This document shows, one piece after another, positions 17,420 to 26,182 of a stretch of DNA of 64,000 nucleotides. The notes under the pieces are model-generated. The model saw only the letters and a list, made by a program, of their open reading frames with translations. It searched no databases and was not told the DNA's origin. Made by a program: the position numbers and the translations under genes. Each line of letters begins with the position of its first letter. The first letter of the stretch is position 1. Location of the stretch: assembly GCF_016734765.1 (NCBI RefSeq), contig NZ_JAERQE010000002.1:310001-374000 (forward strand). The letters are read 5' to 3'. Source of the stretch: Microvirga soli (GTDB lineage Bacteria > Pseudomonadota > Alphaproteobacteria > Rhizobiales > Beijerinckiaceae).

Positions 17420-18185
17420 GTCTTGTCACTGCGATGTCTGGCTGCCGGAACTCGTTTCGGCAGTCAGCCTCGTTTCATGACCGTGCAAAACAAAGCCAAT
17501 CTTCGAACGGCCTTTGAACCTGCTCCTACCCGCTCAATGATCAGTTGTGGCTAGCTGGCAACGAGCCTGTCCAGCGCAGATCATGCTCATCTCCAAACGA
17601 GTCCTTGCTTGTGATGTGCGTGGGTGCAGCATTGTACCATGCTTTGGCGGGCAGCTTCCCCGAATTAGATCATGCTAGGATAGCGGGGAGGTGAGCAGCG
17701 GGGAGTGCAACATTGATGCTGCTCTTCCGCGCGATTTTTATTTGAAAATCAGTCGATTCAGCATTCATCTCCTGTCTGCGTTAACTCTATTGCAGGAAAC
17801 GCCGACCTATTCTTCGTCAACGTCATGGCTGCGACCGCAGAGGCGCAAAGCTCAACAGATCGGCACTTCGTCTCATTGCGGTCGAAGCGTTGATCAGGTC
17901 CAGCCGCTCAGCCTTGATGGCTGACAAAGTGATGTAGTGAACGAGGCGCACTGGTGGGGCACAATCATGCGGCTGAGAATTTCGCGGGCTGACGTCTGCA
18001 TGCTGTCAATGCACAGCAGGCGCTCCCGGAATTCCCAATCCTGAGCCGCTACCTGCCCTTCAGTTCCCACGCGTGAACATGAGGTTCAGCGCTTTATTGC
18101 CGGCGTGAAGGCCGCAAACTCCCCATTCTGAAGCGCCAGACGACCGGCGCCGTTCAGTTCACATAGTAAGAGTTGAGACACGGCA
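17420..18185. other. 766-bp non-coding region between ftcR and cheA
   Basis: No supported gene lies here. The first 45 nt carry a possible terminator for ftcR. The rest presumably includes the cheA promoter, but I see no clear -35/-10 pair and no copy of the flagellar CYTCGYRCAAG element. A short plus-strand frame at 17691-17924 has no ribosome site or coherent composition and was not accepted. Confidence 0.45.
17442..17463 (+). terminator. Possible terminator after ftcR
   Basis: CTGCCGGA and TTCGGCAG can pair (one G-T wobble) around a 6-nt loop, 23 nt after the ftcR stop. Only a short T run (CGTTT) follows, so intrinsic termination would be weak. Confidence 0.35.
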
Positions 18186-20990
18186 ATGGACGACCTTCTT
18201 CTTGAGTTCCTTACGGAGACCAACGAGCACCTCGAAACGGTCGACGTGGAGATGGTTCGTTTCGAGCAGGATCCGAACAACGAAGCGATCCTCAGCAACA
18301 TCTTCCGCCTGGTTCATACGATCAAAGGGACCTGCGGCTTCCTTGGTCTGCCCCGGCTCGAAGCACTGGCTCACGCAGCCGAGACCCTCATGGGCAAGTT
18401 CCGTGATGGGATGGCGGTGACGACCCCTGCCGTTTCGCTGATCCTCAGCACTCTTGATCGCATCAAAGAAATTCTCGGAGAGCTCGAGCGTCAGGGAGCT
18501 GAACCAGAAGGATCCGATGGTGATCTCATCGAGCTGCTGGACAGGATGGCATCGCAGGAGCCGCCTGCTCCTGAAGCAGCTCCGCCGCCGAAAGCTCCAC
18601 AATCAACAGGCGCGGCGATCCATCAAGTGCTCGAGAGGGAGCTGAAGCCAGGTGAGGTTTCTCTCGACGAATTGGAGCGCGCCTTCCAGGAGGCTCCTGG
18701 TCCGGAGAAGTCTACGACCGCCGGCACCCTGACTTATCAAGTTCTTGAACGCCCTTTGAAGCCGGGCGAGGTTTCGCTGGATGATCTTGAGCGCGCGTTC
18801 CGCGAGGCTCCAGGGCCGGCTCCTCTCGTGATCGATAAGCCGGTCGAGAAAGTATCAAGCGAGAAGCCTGCGGCTCCCGCCTCACCGCCTGCGATTCAGC
18901 AGAAGAAGAATGCTGATTCGCCCGAGACCGGGGAGAGCGGTGAAGGCATCTCCGGAAAGGTTCAGACAATCCGCGTCAACGTGGACACCCTCGAACACCT
19001 TATGACCATGGTGTCCGAGCTCGTTCTCACCCGGAATCAGCTGCTCGAGATTGCCCGGCGCAGTTCGGAGGACCATGGATATAAGGTTCCGCTGCAGCGC
19101 CTGTCTCAGGTCACCGCCGAGTTGCAGGATGGGGTGATGAAGACCCGGATGCAGCCAATCGGAAATGCTTGGCAGAAGCTTCCGCGTGTTGTGCGCGACC
19201 TGTCGAACGAGCTCTCGAAGAAGATCGACCTCGTGATGCAGGGTGCGGACACCGAGCTTGATCGTCAGGTTCTGGAGGTCATCAAGGATCCTCTCACGCA
19301 CATGGTTCGCAACTCGGCGGATCACGGCATCGAGAATCCGGCTGACCGAAAGGCCGCAGGCAAGTCGGAGAAGGGTACGATCCGCCTCAATGCCTATCAC
19401 GAAGGCGGATCGATCACGATCGAGATTGCCGACGATGGAAAGGGATTGAACTTCGCCGCCATCAGGAAGAAGGCCGGTGAGCGTGGGATCGCAAGCGACG
19501 CCGAACTGGAGCGCATGAGCGATGCTCAGGTAGCAAAGTTCATCTTCCATCCCGGTTTCTCCACGGCCGCAAAGGTCACATCCGTCTCAGGCCGCGGCGT
19601 CGGCATGGATGTGGTCAAAACCAACATCGAGCTGATCGGCGGAACAGTCGATATCCGCTCCGAGCAGGGCCGCGGAACGACCTTTACGATCAAGATCCCG
19701 CTGACACTGGCCATTGTGGCCGCACTGATCGTCTCCTCCAAGGATCAGCGCTTCGCCATCCCGCAAATCGCGGTCTCGGAGCTCGTCCGGGTATCGCCAA
19801 CCTCTGAGCATTCCATTGAGCGCATCAACGGAACGCCGATCCTGCGTCTGCGCGATCGTCTGCTGCCAATCGTGCCCCTGTCGAAGGTCATGGGGCTGTC
19901 CGGGAATGAGGACGCCAATCACGGCTTCGTGGTGGTGACGCAGGTTGCCCATCAGCGCTTCGGCATCCTCGTCGATGGTGTCTTCCATACCGAGGAAATT
20001 GTGGTCAAGCCGATGTCCACGAAGCTGAGGCATATCCAGCTCTTCTCGGGCAACACCATCCTGGGCGACGGCGCCGTCGTGCTGATCATTGATCCCAACG
20101 GGCTCGCCCGCATGGTCGGCTCGGAGTCGGATCGTAACGAATTCCAAAGCGATGCAAGTGCCGAGCAGGCGGTTGTTGCAGCAGACGAGATGACCAGCCT
20201 GCTGGTCTTCCGCGGCGGGAGCGAGAGCCTGAAGGCTGTGCCGCTTTCCCTGGTGACGCGCCTTGAGGAGATCGAAGCGTCGACGATCGAGTGGTCGAGC
20301 GGGCGCCCTGTTGTCCAATATCGCGGACGCCTGATGCCGCTGGTCTCCTGTGACGAAGAACTAACGATCAAGCGTGAGGGGATGCAGTCGCTGCTGGTGT
20401 TCTCGGATGGCGACGTATCGATGGGTCTGGCAGTCGCCGAGATCGTCGACATCGTGGAGGACAAGCTGGATATCGAACTTCTCGCCGAGCGCTCCGATCT
20501 CGTCGGCTCTGCCGTCGTCAGAGGGCGCACGACCGAGATCGTCAATGTGGCGCACTATCTGCCGATGGTCCTCGAGACATGGTCCCGCAAGGAACGAAAG
20601 GGCGGGTCGGAGCGCTCACTGCTCCTCGTCGACAGCTCGACTTTCTTCCGAGATATGCTTGTGCCCGTTCTGAAGGCGTCCGGATATCGCGTTCAGACCG
20701 CTTCCACAGCACAAGAGGCAGTCCGCCTGCTCTCCAACGGACTGCATATCGACGTGGTGGTAACGGATCTCGAACTTTCAGGGCATTCCGGCTTCGCCCT
20801 GGTTGCTTCGTTGCGGGCTGATCCGCACCACAGCACGACGCCTGTGATCGGCCTGACCGTCAAGCCCGATCCGCAGCAGATTGCCTTGGCAAGAAAGCTG
20901 CACATTTCCGAGATCGTCTCGAAAATCGACCGCAGAGGCCTGCTCTCCGCCCTCGCGGAGCTCAATGGAACGCTCGAAGAGGCTGCCTGA
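18186..20990 (+). CDS. cheA: CheA chemotaxis histidine kinase with tandem CheW domains and a receiver
   Basis: The 934-residue hybrid kinase has an HPt domain with phospho-His44 (RLVHTIKGTCGF), a Pro-rich linker containing a duplicated 27-residue motif (147-173 and 185-211), the dimerisation and ATPase domains (about 260-510, with N-box NSADHGIENP and GRGVGMDVV), two CheW-like domains (about 515-650 and 670-800), and a C-terminal receiver with phospho-Asp861 (VVTDLELSG). Common CheA is about 650-750 residues, so the extra CheW and receiver are notable. It autophosphorylates on chemoreceptor input and feeds CheY. cheW, cheY and cheZ follow in the same direction. The start is ATG 18186, preceded by a weak purine-rich stretch. 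Confidence 0.95.
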   Translation: MDDLLLEFLTETNEHLETVDVEMVRFEQDPNNEAILSNIFRLVHTIKGTCGFLGLPRLEALAHAAETLMGKFRDGMAVTTPAVSLILSTLDRIKEILGELERQGAEPEGSDGDLIELLDRMASQEPPAPEAAPPPKAPQSTGAAIHQVLERELKPGEVSLDELERAFQEAPGPEKSTTAGTLTYQVLERPLKPGEVSLDDLERAFREAPGPAPLVIDKPVEKVSSEKPAAPASPPAIQQKKNADSPETGESGEGISGKVQTIRVNVDTLEHLMTMVSELVLTRNQLLEIARRSSEDHGYKVPLQRLSQVTAELQDGVMKTRMQPIGNAWQKLPRVVRDLSNELSKKIDLVMQGADTELDRQVLEVIKDPLTHMVRNSADHGIENPADRKAAGKSEKGTIRLNAYHEGGSITIEIADDGKGLNFAAIRKKAGERGIASDAELERMSDAQVAKFIFHPGFSTAAKVTSVSGRGVGMDVVKTNIELIGGTVDIRSEQGRGTTFTIKIPLTLAIVAALIVSSKDQRFAIPQIAVSELVRVSPTSEHSIERINGTPILRLRDRLLPIVPLSKVMGLSGNEDANHGFVVVTQVAHQRFGILVDGVFHTEEIVVKPMSTKLRHIQLFSGNTILGDGAVVLIIDPNGLARMVGSESDRNEFQSDASAEQAVVAADEMTSLLVFRGGSESLKAVPLSLVTRLEEIEASTIEWSSGRPVVQYRGRLMPLVSCDEELTIKREGMQSLLVFSDGDVSMGLAVAEIVDIVEDKLDIELLAERSDLVGSAVVRGRTTEIVNVAHYLPMVLETWSRKERKGGSERSLLLVDSSTFFRDMLVPVLKASGYRVQTASTAQEAVRLLSNGLHIDVVVTDLELSGHSGFALVASLRADPHHSTTPVIGLTVKPDPQQIALARKLHISEIVSKIDRRGLLSALAELNGTLEEAA
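18624..18818 (+). repeat. Tandem in-frame repeat in the cheA linker
   Basis: Two copies of QVLERxLKPGEVSLDxLER followed by AFxEAPGP are encoded at 18624-18704 and 18738-18818, with a 114-nt period. The two peptides differ at only four of 27 residues. The repeat lies between the HPt domain and the rest of CheA, where P2-type docking segments normally occur. Confidence 0.85.
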
Positions 20991-20992
20991 TC

Positions 20993-21481
20993 ATGAAGCT
21001 CGTAGATTCAACCCCTTCGGGGAACGTTAAAGCAGCCTCCAGGCAAATGGAGTTTGTGACGGTCACGGTGGCCGGACAGTTGCTGGGATTGCCGATCAGC
21101 CGTGTGCACGACGTTTTTGTTGTGAGCGAGATGACAACCGTTCCTCTCGCGCCAGGAGAGATCGCAGGTCTCTTGAACCTCCGGGGTCGGGTCGTGACAG
21201 CTGTGTCACTGCGCCGCCGTCTTGGGTTGGGCGACATCCCTGATGCCGGGCGCCGCATGGCCGTTGGCCTTGAGAACCAAGGCGAGGCCTATGGACTGCT
21301 CGTGGATGACGTCGGTGAGGTTCTCAAGCTGAATCCGGATGAGATGCAACCGAACCCGGTTCATATGGATCGCGGCTGGGTGGGGTTGTCACAGGGTGTC
21401 CACCAGCTGCGTGACCAATTGCTGATCGTACTCGATGTCGATGCCGTTCTTGCCTTCGAGACGGAGCGGGAGGCTGCCTAA
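20993..21481 (+). CDS. cheW: CheW chemotaxis coupling protein
   Basis: The product has 162 residues and is a CheW-fold protein that links chemoreceptors to CheA. MEFVTVTVAGQLLGLPI near residue 17-33, an NLRGRVV stretch near 61-67, and GLLVDDVGEVL near 98-108 are typical. An unusually long N-terminal tail of about 16 residues precedes the first strand. It begins 2 nt after the cheA stop, so it is almost certainly co-transcribed and probably translationally coupled. Confidence 0.95.
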   Translation: MKLVDSTPSGNVKAASRQMEFVTVTVAGQLLGLPISRVHDVFVVSEMTTVPLAPGEIAGLLNLRGRVVTAVSLRRRLGLGDIPDAGRRMAVGLENQGEAYGLLVDDVGEVLKLNPDEMQPNPVHMDRGWVGLSQGVHQLRDQLLIVLDVDAVLAFETEREAA

Positions 21482-21540
21482 GCCCTGCTCGTTGAATGCA
21501 TGTGTGTCAGTTTATGTAATCAGAATACAGGAAGTTTGCC

Positions 21541-21924
21541 GTGAGCCTTGACCTTTCCACCCCAGTTCTCATCGTTGACGATTATCAGACGATGCTGCGC
21601 ATCATCCGCAACCTGCTGAAGCAGATCGGCTTCAACGACGTCGACGAGGCGAAGGATGGCTCGGAGGCTCTGGGCAAGCTCAAGGAGAAGAAGTACGGGC
21701 TGGTGATCTCCGACTGGAACATGGCGCCCATGACCGGCTTCGAGCTGTTGCAGCAGGTGCGCGCCGATGCGGAGCTGGGCAGCCTGCCCTTCATCATGAT
21801 CACCGCCGAGGCCAAGACCGAGAACGTGGTTGCGGCCAAGCAGGCTGGCGTCAACAACTACATCGTCAAGCCCTTCAATGCGGACACCCTTCGTTCAAAA
21901 ATCAGCGCTGTCTTTGGTGCATGA
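21541..21924 (+). CDS. cheY: CheY chemotaxis response regulator
   Basis: The 127-residue single receiver has Asp13-Asp14, phosphoacceptor Asp58 (ISDWNMAPM), Thr88 and Lys110, with the DWNM signature of motor-binding CheY. It starts with GTG, with AGGAAG about 8 nt upstream. It sits between cheW and cheZ. Phosphorylated CheY binds the FliM switch and alters motor rotation. A second CheY-like gene lies at 60734 near cheB and cheR. Confidence 0.95.
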   Translation: MSLDLSTPVLIVDDYQTMLRIIRNLLKQIGFNDVDEAKDGSEALGKLKEKKYGLVISDWNMAPMTGFELLQQVRADAELGSLPFIMITAEAKTENVVAAKQAGVNNYIVKPFNADTLRSKISAVFGA

Positions 21925-21943
21925 GCAGAACGAGAGCGAGATC

Positions 21944-22645
21944 ATGATTCATAGAAAGAGTTATCGCATCGAAGCGAACTTGGGCGTTGTTTCTCAGGAC
22001 GAGGGAGTTCTGGACCGTCATTCCGAAGTCATGGGCATGCTGGCGGCAATCAAGGAGTCGATCGTTCCTGCAAAGGAGATCTCGAACTCTCTGCTGGAGG
22101 AGCATCGCCGTGACATGCAGGAGGCTCTCCGCCTGAAGTCGGAGCTTGATTCGATTTACGAAGCGATCGAACGCACGAAGAGAGAGATCGCCACACTGAA
22201 GTATGCCGGTGCTCAGGGAAAAGAGATCACCCGGGTTACGGACGAACTCGGTGCTATCGTCACTGGGACGGAAACAGCGACCAATTCGATCCTGGCAGCG
22301 GCGGAAAGGATCGACGATCTTTCCAGCAACCTCTCGTCCAGACTGGTTGGAAGCGATCAGGATATCGCTCGTGAGATCCTCGATCACGTGATCAGTATCT
22401 TCGAGGCGTGCAATTTCCAGGATATTACTGGCCAGCGTATCAGCAAGGTCGTCGGTGCGATGAAGTTCGTCGAGGAACGTGTTCATCACATGATGGAAAT
22501 CTGGGGTGGCATGGAAAGCTTCAAGGATATCGAGACTATCGATGATCCGAAACGTCAGGGGGAGAAGGCGCTTCTGAATGGACCTGCCTTGGCTTACGAC
22601 AACGGAGTGACGTCTCAGGACGCTATTGATGCGTTGTTCAACTAG
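21944..22645 (+). CDS. cheZ: CheZ-like CheY phosphatase
   Basis: The product has 233 residues and is mostly helical, with a central long hairpin (about 40-150) and the signature CNFQDITGQRISKV near residue 162, which carries the catalytic Asp-xx-Gln of CheZ (DITGQ). It dephosphorylates CheY-P. The chosen start is ATG 21944, shortly after cheY, with GAGAGCGAG upstream; an upstream in-frame ATG lies inside cheY and is unlikely. A hairpin terminator follows 38 nt after the stop. Confidence 0.9.
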   Translation: MIHRKSYRIEANLGVVSQDEGVLDRHSEVMGMLAAIKESIVPAKEISNSLLEEHRRDMQEALRLKSELDSIYEAIERTKREIATLKYAGAQGKEITRVTDELGAIVTGTETATNSILAAAERIDDLSSNLSSRLVGSDQDIAREILDHVISIFEACNFQDITGQRISKVVGAMKFVEERVHHMMEIWGGMESFKDIETIDDPKRQGEKALLNGPALAYDNGVTSQDAIDALFN

Positions 22646-22683
22646 CCTGATCAAGCGCAAGTTAGAGTTATAGGTGTTCATGT

Positions 22684-22705
22684 GCCCAGCCTTTGAAGGC
22701 TGGGC
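22684..22705. terminator. Hairpin terminator between cheZ and the heparinase-like gene
   Basis: GCCCAGCCT and AGGCTGGGC form a perfect 9-bp stem with loop TTGA, followed by ATTTCTTT. It lies between convergent genes, 38 nt after the cheZ stop and 34 nt before the end of the minus-strand gene, so it may stop transcription from both sides. Confidence 0.7.
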
Positions 22706-22738
22706 ATTTCTTTGCGTAGGGGAGGCTTTCTGCAAGGC

Positions 22739-25495
22739 CTAACTGAGCAAGCTTTGCACCTGCTGCGAGGCAATGAGTGTCATAAGCCTCTTCAAACCCT
22801 CTTCCGTTACTGCGAGAACCACGCCGCCGCACACGTCAGACGCACCGCTGAAGCCATAGCTCAGCACATTGCCAGGTCTGAGACCGCCGGTGCCAGCGGA
22901 AAGGTAGCCCTGCATGGAACCGGCTCGACCCTTGTAGCCATTCTGGACCTTGAGACCTGTAAATTGTCCTGCAATGGGATGAGGGACGATCCGAAGTCTA
23001 TCCCGTTTGTGAAAGGCTAGCGCGAGCCGGTTGTTGGCAAGAGCAACTGCAATAGTGTCTTCAAAGTGAAGAAAGGCCTCAAAACTGACAGCGTCTCGTG
23101 TTGCTCGGAAATGATCAAAAACGGCAATCGCGTTCATGTCGTCCAGGCACACGAAAATGCGCGAATGAGTATAGCCCGGGCCATGCACGTTCGTGCCTAG
23201 CCGAACGGCATGAGCTTTCTCGAGCGACAGCCTTGACTCCATCCAGCCGAAGCCTGCGCCCTGCTCGCGGGCGTCTGGGATTGCCACGTTATGGGCACGA
23301 GCTGAGAGCAGATACTGGCGTGCTGGACCGGTCTCCATGCCCGCTGATCCACCCGGATCCGTAATCCACCTTACCCCGCGAGCAGAGTAAACGAAGGAGG
23401 TGCAATCATAGTGCCCGCTCTCATGACGCTGCTCGTTGAGTGAAGCGCAGAGATAGCCCCAGTCCGGCTTCTGCACGTAGTTTCGAAAAGCAATGAGACC
23501 TGCATGTTCTTCTGTTTGGAGCCTTGTGCCCAAGGGGTACGCCAGCTCCTCTGCGAGTTCCCGATCTGAAAGAAGATATCGTCCATATCCGGAGATGAGG
23601 CGTCGAAGCCATGAGGCATGATGGAGGCCGGATGGTGTGTCCCCAAACGGAGCAAGCATACCGACTGGGTCTGTTACCGCCACAAGGGCTTTAAGGCTGC
23701 CTTTCAAGCGAACGTTGAGAAGTGAGCTGAGATCCTCGGCATCACGGTGATCCTTGAGGTGCTGCGCCAGGATCAAGCCGATGGAAATCACCTCCAGCCG
23801 GTAATGTTGTGATTGCTCTATCGAGGATCCATTCGGCCCGAGGAGATGGTCGAAGCCGTTGCGCAGGTGAGCAAGAGCCACGGATCTCCAGTAGGGGGAG
23901 AGATGAAAATTCGGCATCCCTATCGAAGCGCTCAGAAGAGCGCAGGCAATCCGTACCTGCAGAATCGAATGAAGAAAAATATTCTGGCTCAGAATCTCGG
24001 AAAGCGCGAAGCCGTGCTGAATGACCTCCTCAGTAAGGGCGCGCAGCTTGTCAATCGGTCTCTTTTTGAGCGAGGCTGCGGCCATGATAAGCCGCAACAG
24101 AACTTCCATGCGTACGGCAACCGATGCCGGATAGGCGCTCAGCGCGTCCTTGGGCTGACCCCTTGCATTGGCACGTGACCAAGAGATGGCGAGATCGACA
24201 GCCCTAAGCACTCCATTAGCTTCACTGTCGCGAACAAGATTTAGGAGCCAGGACAGGGATTGATATTCCATACGCCAAGCAGGTGACTGATAAGGATCTT
24301 CAGTCCAATCCGGCGTTGAGGGCAAGGGCCACGCTTGGAAGCTGCCGAGAGTAAGTTGGTTCTCGACAAGCGTTGTCGGTTGACCTTGCTGAACCGCCTG
24401 CAGCTTATCGTGCATGGTCGGTGCCGCTGCCAGTGCCTGATGATCAATAAGACTGTCAATCAGCTCGTTGTCCCGAGTTACAGCCCCGGAAGCTGAGGAT
24501 TGCTGAAGACGTCTGAAGGCTTCACCTACGATGCTGGAATAATCAGAGCTTCCTTCACTGAGAAGACTTTCCAACAGGAGATCGTCGCTCAAAGACGTCT
24601 CAAGTGGTGTCACAAGGCTGATCTCTGCCTGTTCACGCAAGACCTGAAAACCAAGATCGACTGTTGCCGCCTGCTCCGGTGGGATTAGTTCCAGCGTGAA
24701 CCGCCTCGTTTGCCGATTGATCGGAATGTCGATGTAGGCTCCGATTGCAGGTGAGGTCGCCAGATCGTCCGGAGAGGCGACGATTTCTCCATGCCTGTTG
24801 CGAAAGACGACGCGCGCTAGAGCTCCTTCGGCACCTGCATTCCAGTTGATCAGCTGACCCCGAACGAAAAGCACCTTGGCCGCAACGACTCCATAGGTAA
24901 GCCATGCCGGTTCAGTCTTCAGCCAAATCCAGGAGCGGCGTGGGTCATTCGGCGTCCGAGAGGGGGGCACATGCTCCAGCTCTGCTTGAGCATCGTCGCT
25001 CGTATTCTGGCCGACCTGCTGAAGCGTCGGGTCGATGATCGTGAAGGGATGGGAGTTGCGCCAGCTGCGGAAGGTAACCGAGATATGCTTTGCCGGAGCA
25101 GGAATCAGAAACGTGAATTGAACCTTCGCTGCGTGCGTCTGGTCGCTGCTCGGATCATAGTAATCCGGCCCAGCAATGTGACAGTTGTGAGGATCGATTT
25201 GAGCCCTGGTCAAACCCGGAACATAGGCGAAATCGATGCTCGACCCATCCTCGGTCAGAAAGTCGATGCCAGCGACTGCGAAATCATGCGCTGCCCGGCT
25301 CTTCTCCTCAGGGTGCCAGCAAATCTGGAAGGTCAACTCACACCAGGCATCCTGGGTAAGGTTTTTGAAGTCGAGGGTGGCGCGCGACCATCGGTTCTGA
25401 TTGGAAACGATGAACTGCCGGATGCCGGGTTCTTCATGAGTTGTCTCGTCGCCGCGTTCCCGGGGCACTGGGAGGATCTGTCTGACATCGGGCAT
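22739..25495 (-). CDS. Heparinase II/III-like polysaccharide lyase family protein
   Basis: The product has 918 residues. The C-terminal part (about 670-900) matches the heparinase II/III-like beta domain, with ESGHYDCTSFVY near 688 and ARAHNVAIPD near 732. A helical region at about 400-640 resembles the alpha/alpha toroid that precedes it in this family. The N-terminal 330 residues are predicted beta-rich and unassigned; they may bind carbohydrate. No signal peptide is evident at the assigned start, which is unusual for an exported lyase. It lies 66 nt after fixJ on the same strand, so it may be transcribed with fixLJ. Substrate could be an exopolysaccharide or uronate polymer. This is inference. 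Confidence 0.75.
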   Translation of the reverse strand: MPDVRQILPVPRERGDETTHEEPGIRQFIVSNQNRWSRATLDFKNLTQDAWCELTFQICWHPEEKSRAAHDFAVAGIDFLTEDGSSIDFAYVPGLTRAQIDPHNCHIAGPDYYDPSSDQTHAAKVQFTFLIPAPAKHISVTFRSWRNSHPFTIIDPTLQQVGQNTSDDAQAELEHVPPSRTPNDPRRSWIWLKTEPAWLTYGVVAAKVLFVRGQLINWNAGAEGALARVVFRNRHGEIVASPDDLATSPAIGAYIDIPINRQTRRFTLELIPPEQAATVDLGFQVLREQAEISLVTPLETSLSDDLLLESLLSEGSSDYSSIVGEAFRRLQQSSASGAVTRDNELIDSLIDHQALAAAPTMHDKLQAVQQGQPTTLVENQLTLGSFQAWPLPSTPDWTEDPYQSPAWRMEYQSLSWLLNLVRDSEANGVLRAVDLAISWSRANARGQPKDALSAYPASVAVRMEVLLRLIMAAASLKKRPIDKLRALTEEVIQHGFALSEILSQNIFLHSILQVRIACALLSASIGMPNFHLSPYWRSVALAHLRNGFDHLLGPNGSSIEQSQHYRLEVISIGLILAQHLKDHRDAEDLSSLLNVRLKGSLKALVAVTDPVGMLAPFGDTPSGLHHASWLRRLISGYGRYLLSDRELAEELAYPLGTRLQTEEHAGLIAFRNYVQKPDWGYLCASLNEQRHESGHYDCTSFVYSARGVRWITDPGGSAGMETGPARQYLLSARAHNVAIPDAREQGAGFGWMESRLSLEKAHAVRLGTNVHGPGYTHSRIFVCLDDMNAIAVFDHFRATRDAVSFEAFLHFEDTIAVALANNRLALAFHKRDRLRIVPHPIAGQFTGLKVQNGYKGRAGSMQGYLSAGTGGLRPGNVLSYGFSGASDVCGGVVLAVTEEGLKRLMTLIASQQVQSLLS

Positions 25496-25561
25496 CGAGG
25501 CACCAGAGTTCTTGGTTTGAGAGTGGTCGAGAGGAGCCTGCCCTACACGGCTGCTGCCTGA

Positions 25562-26182
25562 CTATTGTCCTGACGCGACTTCCAGGAACAGAGCCATGCG
25601 GATCAATTCGGAGAGACTCTTGGCTTCCATCTTTGCCATGACGTTCGAACGGTGGATTTCAACGGTGCGGATGCTGATGTTCAACTCGTGAGCGATCATC
25701 TTGTTGGCTTTGCCGGCAACCAAGCCGTCCAGCACCTGCCGCTCCCGCTGCGAAAGGGACTGCAGCCGCGCCTGGGTGCGAAGAAGCTCCTGGTTCCTGC
25801 GAACGCTCTTCTCGTCGCAGACCAGTGCAAAGCGTACCACTTCCAGAAAGCGATCTTCTCGGAATGGCTTTTCAAGAAAGTCGATGGCCCCCGTCTTCAT
25901 GGCTTCCACGGCGAGTGGAATGTCCGCATGACCGGTCATAACGACGACAGGAACATTCAATCCGCGCGCGTTGAGGCGCCGAATGAATTCCAAGCCGTCG
26001 ATGCCAGGCATTCGCACGTCCGTAACAATGCAGCATCGCCCGGGATCGCTGACCTCGTCGAGAAAGGCTTTGGCGGATTCATACAATCGGACGTTCAAGC
26101 CAGCCGACACCAGCAGAAAGGAGAGGGCCTTTCGCACTCCGACGTCATCATCCACCACATACACGATCGGCGTGTTCGACAC
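25562..26182 (-). CDS. fixJ: FixJ-type response regulator
   Basis: The product has 206 residues: receiver domain (1-120) with Asp11-Asp12, phospho-Asp55 (VTDVRMPG), Thr83 and Lys105, then a LuxR/NarL-type helix-turn-helix (about 140-200; [19 protein letters not shown] and [15 protein letters not shown]). This is FixJ layout. It starts with GTG at 26182, 11 nt after AAGGAGG, inside the 3' end of fixL (35-nt overlap), so the pair is translationally coupled. FixJ normally activates fixK under low oxygen. No fixK or nif/fix target is seen here, so its output might be local, including the heparinase-like gene downstream. Confidence 0.88.
   Translation of the reverse strand: MSNTPIVYVVDDDVGVRKALSFLLVSAGLNVRLYESAKAFLDEVSDPGRCCIVTDVRMPGIDGLEFIRRLNARGLNVPVVVMTGHADIPLAVEAMKTGAIDFLEKPFREDRFLEVVRFALVCDEKSVRRNQELLRTQARLQSLSQRERQVLDGLVAGKANKMIAHELNISIRTVEIHRSNVMAKMEAKSLSELIRMALFLEVASGQ

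Noticed and set aside
17691..17924. 77-codon plus-strand frame between ftcR and cheA
   Set aside because: No ribosome site, no recognisable domain, and composition unlike its neighbours.
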